From assembly GCA_035327305.1 (NCBI GenBank), contig DAOLDL010000084.1, positions 1 through 12,691 on the forward strand: DNA of 12,691 nucleotides, written 5' to 3'. The translations under genes and the position numbers were made by a program. The notes beneath the pieces were generated by a model. The model saw only the letters and a program-made list of their open reading frames with translations. It did no database searches and had not been told where the DNA came from. Numbering within the stretch: the stretch's first letter is position 1; every line of letters starts with the position of its first letter. This document shows, piece after piece, positions 6,136 through 12,593 of this stretch. Source of the stretch: CALMUP01 sp035327305 (GTDB lineage Bacteria; Verrucomicrobiota; Kiritimatiellia; CAIVKH01).

Positions 6136-6744
6136 TTTAACCACGGATAACACGGATAGCACGGATGAGAATGGAGACGTTTCTCACACTTGCTCGTCCA
6201 CACCTACTCGCGTACACCTTATCGGGACGAAGATTTGGGGCTCATCATTGTTTAAGCAGGTCGAGGGTATCCGATTAAGGGTAAGCGACTAAGTGTGGGA
6301 CAAAGTGTTTCCGATGACACTTAATCCCTACTCTTAATCGGTTACACTTACTCGACCCGCTTAGTCGATCAAAGGTAAACGAATAGATTAAGTGTATGCG
6401 ACTAAGTGTAAACGATTAATCTCCGCCCTTGTATTGCATGATCCGTGTCATCCGTGAAATCCGTGGTGTTCATTTATTTAACCACGGATAACACGGATAG
6501 CACGGATGAGAATGGAGACGTTTCTCACACCTGCTCGTGCACTCGAATCATCCCGTTTTTTCGCCCTGAGGCTTGGCATATTCGATAACGTGTAAACGAT
6601 AAGGTGTAACGGATAAGGTGTGTGCTTGGTCTGCTTGCTCGTTATCGCTCGCACCTTATCGGGACGAAGATTTGGGGCTCATCATTTTTGAAGCAGGTCG
6701 TTTAAGTGTCAGCGATTAAGTGATGGTAATCGGTCTACAGTCTT
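6136..6744. repeat. Large composite repeat with segmental duplication
   Basis: A left arm of NNCACGGAT units (6137-6166) pairs with a right arm at 6438-6470. Inside lie several AAGTGT/CGATTAAG words (6263-6420) in both orientations. The left end recurs: 6136-6201 and 6477-6542 are nearly identical, including the non-repeat tail GAGAATGGAGACGTTTCTC. 6215-6263 and 6652-6700 are a second near-identical pair of 49 bases. 6588-6624 holds GATAAGG/TGTAAAC words. The next gene follows without a visible Shine-Dalgarno. Confidence 0.8.
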
Positions 6745-7644
6745 ATGAATATCATCGTCACCGGTTCTGAAGGTTTTCTTGGGCGTAAACTCGTCGATCG
6801 CCTGGCCGACTCCGGTCGGTCAATCATTGCGGTCGACCGGTTGTTTCACTCGGGTTCCAGTCACGACAACGTGACGCATCACCAGTCCGATCTCGAAGAT
6901 CCTTCGCGGTTAGTGCCTGCTTCAATAAAGCCCGACACCCCCTTTGTCCTGATCCATCTCGCCTGGGATATGCGCCGTTATCAGGGGTTCGGCATTCAGG
7001 CCGGGCAAATTGATCAATTCGCCAAGTTGCTGGACTACTGGAGTGAACGTGGACTCCAGCGTTTGATCATGATGGGTTCCGCCGAAGAGTATGGCCATCG
7101 GGCGGGGCGATTGTTGGAATCGGATATGCCGGAACTGCCCTTGTCGCCCTATGGTTGGGCCAAGCGGGCCGCTCGAGACCTTGCCGCATCGTGGTGCATC
7201 CGAACCGGCATCCCGGTGGTCTGGTTAAGACCATTTATTATGTACGGTCCGGGTCAGCGAGGCGATATGATGATTCCATTTGCCTTGGAGTCGGCTCGAC
7301 TGAAACGCCGTGCCCACATGACGGATGGCCGGCAGCAACGCGATTTTGTTTATATCGATGACGTCGTGGAGGCGATTGCCATGGCCGTTGCCCAAAATGC
7401 TTCCGGCTATCAGGAGTTTAATCTTGGTTGTGGCGAGGGGGTTAAGGTCGCCGACGTGGTGATGGCGATTGCCGGGCATTATGGCGTCGAGGATTTGTTT
7501 GAGCTGGGCGCTCGACCCCGCCGCCCCGGCGAACCGGATGTGCAGATCGCGGATTGCACGAAGGCGGCGGCGTTGCTTGGTTGGAAAGCCACGGTCGGTT
7601 GGCGGGAGGGGATTGATCGGACGTTACTTGAGGCAAGGGATTAA
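6745..7644 (+). CDS. NAD-dependent nucleotide-sugar epimerase/reductase
   Basis: 299 residues, extended short-chain dehydrogenase. GSEGFLG (7-13) binds the dinucleotide, GSAEEYG (111-117) provides the active-site Ser region, and YGWAK (136-140) is the catalytic Tyr-Lys. RPFIMYGPGQ and RDFVYIDDVVEAI are typical of sugar epimerases. Next to rfbG and rfbF it is well placed to act on CDP-4-keto-6-deoxyglucose as a 4-reductase or epimerase (compare abequose, paratose and tyvelose enzymes), but the substrate is inference. The start at 6745 gives the fold directly. No good ribosome binding site is seen. The stop TAA lies at the edge of a TTAAACTACGG repeat arm. Confidence 0.87.
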   Translation: MNIIVTGSEGFLGRKLVDRLADSGRSIIAVDRLFHSGSSHDNVTHHQSDLEDPSRLVPASIKPDTPFVLIHLAWDMRRYQGFGIQAGQIDQFAKLLDYWSERGLQRLIMMGSAEEYGHRAGRLLESDMPELPLSPYGWAKRAARDLAASWCIRTGIPVVWLRPFIMYGPGQRGDMMIPFALESARLKRRAHMTDGRQQRDFVYIDDVVEAIAMAVAQNASGYQEFNLGCGEGVKVADVVMAIAGHYGVEDLFELGARPRRPGEPDVQIADCTKAAALLGWKATVGWREGIDRTLLEARD

Positions 7645-7937
7645 ACTACGGAATACGCGCCTGCCCGCCTATGGAGGGGAAAGACGCGGAAATAGAATCG
7701 TTCTTTGTGTTGCCTGCCCGCCTCTGGAGGGAACTTCGTCTTATCCTGATTCGCTTCAGTTCAGACAACGTTCAAGACGAAGTTCAACACAAAGTTTGGT
7801 TGGGTCACCCTGCCTCCTTGCCATGCTGTAACCATTCTTCCTTTCCGCGTGACTCGGCGCTTTCCGTAGTTGCTTTTTCTTTCGTATAGTTCGTGTATTT
7901 CCCGCCGGAGGCGGACAAGCGTATATTTCGTAGTTAA
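7641..7937. repeat. Nested palindromic repeats with small G+C-rich insertions
   Basis: A CTACGGAA-type left arm (7641-7692) is interrupted by a G+C-rich unit (7660-7680); its right arm is 7838-7871. Inside is a 12-nt-word element: its first arm (7703-7742) is interrupted by another such unit (7713-7732), and its second arm is 7763-7797. 7878-7937 is a CTACGAAA-type right arm with a third unit (7901-7921); no left arm of this kind is seen nearby. No gene is visible here. Confidence 0.8.
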
Positions 7938-7967
7938 TATATTGTGCATCACGCTGTAGTCGTTCAA

Positions 7968-8124
7968 AAAGGTGTAAACGATAAGGAGTAAAAGCAGACC
8001 ATCGCACCTTATCGTCTACACCTTATCGCTTACACGTTATCGCCTTCCTCTATCGGCAACGGTGTCGGTTCATTCGAAAAAGTGTAAACGATAAGGAGTA
8101 AAGGATAAGGAGTGGCAAGCCAGT
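7968..8124. repeat. 14-nt-word (GATAAGGTGTAAAC) repeats before the flavoprotein gene
   Basis: Units GATAAGG and TGTAAAC/AGTAAAG alternate at 7970-7992 and 8081-8113, with reverse-complement copies at 8007-8042. The last unit contains AAGGAG (8107-8112), twelve bases before the ATG at 8125 and the only ribosome-binding-site candidate for that gene. Confidence 0.75.
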
Positions 8125-9417
8125 ATGTTCAACAAAATCGTCATTCTCGGCGCCGGCCTGACCGGTCTCGGCGCGGCCCGTCACCTTCCCGGTTCGGTGG
8201 TCTATGAGGCCAAGGATCATGTCGGCGGGCATGTGTATTCCCATCGGCAACATGGTGTTTATTTTGATGAAGGGGCGCACATTTGCCACGCTAAAGACGA
8301 ACACTGGAAGCGCGAACTCTTCGCCAATGCCGGGGAGGTGGTCACCGTCCCGCAGAGCCGGGTCGCCAACTGGTGGCATGGCCGCTGGGTAACCTATCCG
8401 GTACAGAACCATTTGCGGGATTTACCGGCGGCGATGCGGGATCAAGCGCTGGCGGAAATCTTGGCCGCCCAGGCCAAGCCAGCGGACGTGCCGCCGGTCC
8501 ATTATGACGCTTGGTGCCGAAGCCAGTATGGCGATTTCTTGACCGAAAACTTTTACCGCGAATACACCGAAAAGTATTGGCGGACCGCCATGGTCGAAAT
8601 GGATACCGATTGGCTTTCCGGACGGTTGCTGCCCTCGCAGATCGAGCGGATCCGCAAAGGCGCATACCAGCCGGTTGACGAAAAGCAATCGGTGTTTTCC
8701 GCTTTTCATTATCCGGCGCGGGGTGGATTCTTCGCTTTTTTTGAGAAGTTTTACCGGTCCGTCGAGGTCGCGACGGGGTTCAAGGTTGAAAGTCTAAGGT
8801 TAAAAGAAAGAACAATCCTGTTTTCAAACGGAAAAACCATTGGATTTGACAAGCTGATTAGCACGATGCCGCTGAATTGTCTGATCGGGGCGATGGGCAA
8901 TGAGGTCCCCGACGCGATACGGACCGATGCGGCGACCCTGCGACACACGCAGATGCTTGGCGTAAACATCGTAGTCAACAAACCGGATCTGGCGCCCTAT
9001 CATTGGTTTTATATCTACGACCCGGAAATCGATGTATCGCGGGTCAAGGTGTTGAGCAATCTGATTCCGGGCAGTCTGCCCCCGGAAACCACGGTCTTGC
9101 AGACGGAAATTTTCCGGAGGGATGACGAAGTGATGGATCACGAGAAACTCAAGCGCAAGGCGGTTATGGACTTGGGCCGGATGCTGGGTTTCGATCCCGA
9201 TCGTGATGTGCGGTCGGTGGACCATATTGAAGTATCCCATGCCTACACAATACCGACGCTTGGCCGGCAGGCCGCGGTTGACCGGATCGCGGAGTGGCTG
9301 GAAACAAAAGGGATCATTACCGCCGGTTTATATGGAAAGTGGAAGTATGTCTGGTCGGATCAGGCCTATGCGGCGGGGAAAGAGGCGGCGGAAAAGGTTA
9401 ACTACGGAATGCGCTGA
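8125..9417 (+). CDS. FAD-dependent oxidoreductase, amine oxidase/UDP-galactopyranose mutase-like
   Basis: 430 residues. VILGAGLTGLGAAR (6-19) is the ADP-binding loop for FAD, YEAKDHVGGHVYS (27-39) has the second-strand acid and GG motif, and GLYGKWKYVWSDQAYAAGKEAA near the C-terminus is the usual second FAD contact. FDEGAHICH and WWHGRWVTYPVQNHL resemble the substrate region of flavoproteins found in polysaccharide clusters, including pyranose mutases. Possible roles are ring contraction or redox on a nucleotide sugar, or desaturation of an unrelated substrate; I cannot choose. AAGGAG twelve bases upstream comes from a repeat. The last residues (NYGMR) and the stop are inside a CTACGGAA-type repeat arm. 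Confidence 0.83.
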   Translation: MFNKIVILGAGLTGLGAARHLPGSVVYEAKDHVGGHVYSHRQHGVYFDEGAHICHAKDEHWKRELFANAGEVVTVPQSRVANWWHGRWVTYPVQNHLRDLPAAMRDQALAEILAAQAKPADVPPVHYDAWCRSQYGDFLTENFYREYTEKYWRTAMVEMDTDWLSGRLLPSQIERIRKGAYQPVDEKQSVFSAFHYPARGGFFAFFEKFYRSVEVATGFKVESLRLKERTILFSNGKTIGFDKLISTMPLNCLIGAMGNEVPDAIRTDAATLRHTQMLGVNIVVNKPDLAPYHWFYIYDPEIDVSRVKVLSNLIPGSLPPETTVLQTEIFRRDDEVMDHEKLKRKAVMDLGRMLGFDPDRDVRSVDHIEVSHAYTIPTLGRQAAVDRIAEWLETKGIITAGLYGKWKYVWSDQAYAAGKEAAEKVNYGMR

Positions 9418-9615
9418 AGGTCGCGGAAGGGGGGGTAACAATTTGTTCCCCAAAACATTGTGTTGAACTTCGTCTTGACCTTTGTCTGAATCGGCTGAAA
9501 AAAGAAGATGTAGTTCCCGCCGGAGGCGGGCAGGCAACACAAGGTTCAAGACAAAGTTGCATATCATTTCCGCTTAATTCCCCTCCAGAGGCGGGTCGGC
9601 GCGCTTTCCGTAGTG
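9399..9615. repeat. Three-level nested palindromic repeat
   Basis: Outer element: CTACGGAA-type left arm 9399-9431 and right arm 9566-9615, the latter interrupted by a G+C-rich unit (9580-9598). Inner element: 12-nt-word arm 9452-9490 with partner 9534-9560, which is preceded by another G+C-rich unit (9515-9534). The outer left arm overlaps the end of the flavoprotein gene. Confidence 0.8.
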
Positions 9616-9907
9616 TATACATTCAGTGTGTTCGGGCCGTTGCGGGATAACGTGTGGGCCGATCACCCCAGCTTCTCTGGAAGACCAAGCAGACCAACGG
9701 GAAAAAGATGCGCTGGATCGATCGTATCTCCGTAAATGGTTTGCCGACCACGGCATGGAACCACCAGCGACCTGATTCGCCCGGCGCTCTAGATGTCGGC
9801 GGTGACGACATCCAATCGATGCAATGCAGGCCAAGTAAAATGTGGAAGCAGGGGGGCAAATCAGGCGTACCAAAGTAGTTGGGAAGCGGCCGGAAAAGCT
9901 GTTGGTG
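9616..9907. other. Unassigned stretch, possible coding remnant
   Basis: No convincing gene. The forward frame at 9614-9775 translates to a charged segment, LEDQADQREKDALDRSYLRK, that looks more protein-like than the other frames, but it is only about 53 codons, lacks an ATG, and I do not recognise it. It could be the worn remnant of a gene displaced by repeats. Confidence 0.25.
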
Positions 9908-10112
9908 TTTAGTGTTTGTTTGCAACACTTGGTTCCTGCACTTGGTCCTCAANNNNNNNNNNNNNNNNNNNNNNNNNNNNNNNNNNNNNNNNNNNNNNNN
10001 NNNNNNNNNNNNNNNNNNNNNNNNNNNNNNNNNNNNNNNNNNNNNNNNNNNNCCTGCACTTGGTCCTCAAAGTATGTGATTGGGATTAAGTGACAAAATT
10101 AAGTGTGAAAAA
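9908..10112. repeat. CACTTGGTCCTCAA / GATTAAGTG repeat interrupted by the gap
   Basis: Left of the gap the unit begins with TTAGTGTTTGTTTGCAACAC and GGTTCCTGCACTTGGTCC. Right of the gap it resumes with CCTGCACTTGGTCCTCAA and continues into GGGATTAAGTG words. Related copies lie at 10927-11075. Confidence 0.65.
9953..10052. other. Assembly gap (100 N)
   Basis: Exactly 100 N, the conventional size for a gap of unknown length. The 18 bases before it and the 18 bases after it are the same (CCTGCACTTGGTCCTCAA), so the join lies in a repeat and may hide an overlap or a longer array. Confidence 0.97.
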
Positions 10113-10129
10113 TTTGGTGACCGCTCGTG

Positions 10130-10880
10130 ATGAATAACACCTTTGACCATGAAAAGCTAGAGGTGTACCAGCGGTCGAGGACATTTCTGAACTATCGTGC
10201 TGAGATATTGCGGGAAATCAATAAGAGGCGGGCGGCATGTGATCATCTGGAGAGCAGGAGAAAGTATTCTGCTTAATATTGCTCATGCCAGCGCCAGTTG
10301 GAGCATCAGAGAGAGAGCAAATTTTCTTGCGATAGCAAATGGATCAGCTTTGGAATGTGCCGCATGTATGGATATTTTATCCATCAAGCTACTCGTTGAT
10401 CAAATTGCCTGCCGGCAGGGCAAAGAAGTATTGCGCGAGATTGTGAACATGTTGATCAGTCTGCGAAATATCACGGTAAAACGCGTTCACGAACCGCGAA
10501 CCAATTATGGGGCTATGCCCATCAAACGTTACTTTGGGCATGAAAGTCTTCTGGCATATCAAGTCGCACTGGAACTTGTGGGATGGATTGAACAGGTCGA
10601 AACATCATCGAAGTGTAGTCAAAATGCACTGGTCAAACTCGATAAAGCAACTACGGCCATTATCTTGAATATTGCGGAGGGAAATGGTCGATTTAGCAAT
10701 GCCGATCAAATCAAGTTTCTTCAAATCGCGTCTAAATCAACCACGCAATCCGCCGCGCTTATGGATACTGCTGGTTTTTCTGAAGTTGAGTTGCGCAAAG
10801 GAAGGCATTTTCTGCACAGGATAAGTCTATTGATCTCGGGCCTGATCAAGTCAAAAAAGAATACGATTGCTGTTTACTAG
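10130..10880 (+). pseudogene. Two-domain four-helix-bundle protein, frameshifted in domain 1
   Basis: From ATG 10130 the frame reads MNNTFDHEKLEVYQRSRTFL, the usual start of the four-helix-bundle (23S rRNA intervening-sequence protein) family, and stops at 10274-10276 after 48 codons. The family pattern continues in another frame from about 10250 (RAGESILLNIAHASASWSIRERANFL and onward). The switch lies in GGAGAGCAGGAG (10249-10260) and fits loss of one AG from an AG run. After domain 1 ends near VKRVHE, the same frame runs into a second complete domain. Family function is unknown; the helices are thought to oligomerise. CCTGCCGGCAGG (10408-10419) in domain 1 is a perfect 12-bp palindrome. The frameshift may be real or an assembly error. 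Confidence 0.75.
10515..10880 (+). CDS. Four-helix-bundle protein, second domain (possibly expressed alone)
   Basis: Starting at ATG 10515 this gives 121 residues, the normal length of a single four-helix-bundle protein of the intervening-sequence family: MPIKRYFGHESLLAYQVALE, then the hallmark NIAEGNGRFS in helix 2, then STTQSAALMDTA and a C-terminal helix. The domain carries no visible damage. It is read through in frame from the domain before it, so it is either an independent gene whose upstream neighbour lost its stop, or the second half of a fused tandem pair. A purine-rich GGGG lies upstream, but the ribosome binding site is weak. The stop TAG borders a repeat. Confidence 0.6.
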   Translation: MPIKRYFGHESLLAYQVALELVGWIEQVETSSKCSQNALVKLDKATTAIILNIAEGNGRFSNADQIKFLQIASKSTTQSAALMDTAGFSEVELRKGRHFLHRISLLISGLIKSKKNTIAVY

Positions 10881-11075
10881 TGTCCTCGCGCCTGGTCCCT
10901 CCATTTAGTTCCTACACGTAATTGATACACTTAGTCCCTACACTTGGTCCTCAAGGTGTAAGTATTTGGGATTAAGTGTCAGGATTAAGTGTTTGTTTGC
11001 CACACGTGGTCCTTACACCTAGTCCCTACACCTAGTTCTCAAGGTGTAAGTGTTTGGGATTAAGTGTGGCGATTA
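10881..11075. repeat. Tandem CACTTGGTCCTCAAGGTGTAAG repeats
   Basis: Two related copies (about 10927-10991 and 11009-11067) share ACTTAGTCCCTACAC-like words, then CTCAAGGTGTAAGT and TTTGGGATTAAGTGT. GTGTTTGTTTGCCACAC at 10989-11005 recurs in diverged form at 9913-9928. CTCAAGGTGTAAG carries words of both orientations, giving local stems. No gene is seen. Confidence 0.7.
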
Positions 11076-11119
11076 GCTATCTCCATAAATGTGTGTTTAA
11101 AAAAGAAAAGAGCATTGTC

Positions 11120-11412
11120 ATGATCAAAATAAAGTTTCTCATCATCGGAGCCGGTCCCACCGGCTTAGGCGCGGCATGGCGGCTACATGAGCGGGGTATT
11201 ACCGATTGGCTGCTAGTCGATCAAAACCCTTACCCCGGCGGTCTCGCCGCTTCCTTCAAGGGCGAACGCGGATTTACCTGGGATTTCGCTGTCCATGTGG
11301 CGCACTCCCATTATCATTATTTGACGCTTTGATGGATCATCTGCCGCCCTTTCCACTTTTTTCTCGCCGTGATACTCGCGGCTATATATCCCCTAAATCA
11401 GTCTGTTTGTGA
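11120..11412 (+). pseudogene. 5' remnant of a FAD-dependent oxidoreductase gene
   Basis: From ATG 11120: MIKIKFLIIGAGPTGLGAAW is an FAD-binding start, followed by LLVDQNPYPGGLAASF and FTWDFAVHVAHSHYHY, after which the frame stops at 11330-11332. One extra T in TATTTGAC (11309-11316) would restore the family reading HSHYHYFDALMDHL, which continues in the neighbouring frame to LFSRRDTRGYIS and then ends at 11410-11412. Only about 95 of some 430 codons remain, so there is both a frameshift and loss of the rest. It is related to the flavoprotein at 8125 but of a different subgroup. The upstream extension to 11054 is not homologous-looking. Confidence 0.8.
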
Positions 11413-12593
11413 AAACGCTCATTTCCTTTCTGGTTCCGGATATCGGATCTCCAACCATCGGTGCAGCGCTTAAGTTGGCACGTATGCTGGAGCCGGATTT
11501 TCGCACGGAAATTATCGGGCCTGATTTTGGCCGTGGCATATGTTCCCTGTATCGCGGCTCCTATCCGTTTCAAGCTATTCCATCTGAAAAACTCTACCGG
11601 CTCCCGGATTACTGCTGGGAACGCCGGCGATTCGTAGACGCCCTACAAGGCGAAGTGATTATTGCCTGTAAGGGTTTTGCTACAAGCGTATCCATTGCGT
11701 TAATGGCAAAAAAGAAGCGGAATGTTCCTGTTGCTGTCTATCTCGATGAGTGGGATGGAGCGCTTTGGCATTCACTGGGTTTCAGGCAAAAGATCGCTTG
11801 TTTGCTGAAGCATGGCCATCATCCGGCGGAGGCGTGTTATCTTCCCCTTGTTGAGTCGTCAATTCGCAAGGCTGATTCCGTTCTATCAACAACAACCTGG
11901 TTACAAAAACGCTTTGGAGGTCACGTCATTCATGCTGGTGTCGACTGTCAGTTTTTTAAGCCTCAGCCGCTGGAACAAGTAACATTATTGAAGCACAGCC
12001 TGGGACTTGTCGGGAAAAAGATAATAGTATTTGGTGGTGTTGTCCGTCCACACAAGGGTGTTGAGGAAATCCTGGAGGCTCTTTGCCTTCTCGACCAGGA
12101 TGAGATTCGACTATTGGTGGTGGGTCCGATTACTGAACACCTTCAATCGATGATCGACTCTCCGCACTTTGGGAGATGGCTGGTGGTCGCTGGCGATCCG
12201 GTAAACGCGCTCACCACCAAAAATAGTGATATTCACCAGCAAATGCCGCTCTATCTGGACGTCGGAGATCTCGTTGTGCTGCCATTACATAATACATTAC
12301 TGGCTCAGTCACAGATGCCGATTAAAATCTTTGAAGCGATGGCCATGGCCAAGCCGGTAATCGGATCGGCGGTATCGGATCTTCCCTTGGTATTGGATGG
12401 ATGCGGGCTGGTGGTTCCGCCGGATAATGTCAAGGCGTTGGCCATGGCGATTAGGGAGTTGTTCGAAAACGATGAGCTGGCCCGCTCCCTCGGCCGACAA
12501 GCCCGGGAAACCTGCATACGGAACTACAGCCGGGAGGCGACCCGCCGACACCTGCTTGGCATCATGGAGGGGTTATCGGGTGTCCATCGATAA
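11409..12593 (+). CDS. GT4-type glycosyltransferase
   Basis: 394 residues from GTG 11409. GT-B fold: an N-terminal Rossmann half (KTLISFLVPDIGSPTIGAALKLARML), a linker with HAGVDCQFFKP (175-185), and a C-terminal donor-binding half with GGVVRPHKGVEEI (209-221, phosphate-binding Lys216) and PIKIFEAMAMAKPVIGS (304-320, Glu309). It probably adds a sugar from a nucleotide donor to a lipid-linked glycan on the cytoplasmic face of the membrane; donor unknown. The start overlaps the stop of the flavoprotein remnant (GTGA at 11409-11412), and no Shine-Dalgarno is visible, so the gene sits directly at a deletion or recombination junction. The stop TAA lies in a CGATAAGGTG repeat. Confidence 0.88.
   Translation: MKTLISFLVPDIGSPTIGAALKLARMLEPDFRTEIIGPDFGRGICSLYRGSYPFQAIPSEKLYRLPDYCWERRRFVDALQGEVIIACKGFATSVSIALMAKKKRNVPVAVYLDEWDGALWHSLGFRQKIACLLKHGHHPAEACYLPLVESSIRKADSVLSTTTWLQKRFGGHVIHAGVDCQFFKPQPLEQVTLLKHSLGLVGKKIIVFGGVVRPHKGVEEILEALCLLDQDEIRLLVVGPITEHLQSMIDSPHFGRWLVVAGDPVNALTTKNSDIHQQMPLYLDVGDLVVLPLHNTLLAQSQMPIKIFEAMAMAKPVIGSAVSDLPLVLDGCGLVVPPDNVKALAMAIRELFENDELARSLGRQARETCIRNYSREATRRHLLGIMEGLSGVHR

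Noticed and set aside
6137..6506. CRISPR array
   Set aside because: Repeats are short degenerate words back to back in inverted pairs, without regular unique spacers, and no cas gene is present.
7641..8042. Rho-independent terminators
   Set aside because: Stems are abundant but the loops are long and no run of T follows the stems in the expected place.
9654..9878. 74-codon forward frame before the gap
   Set aside because: No recognisable motif, no ribosome binding site, and composition unlike the neighbouring genes.
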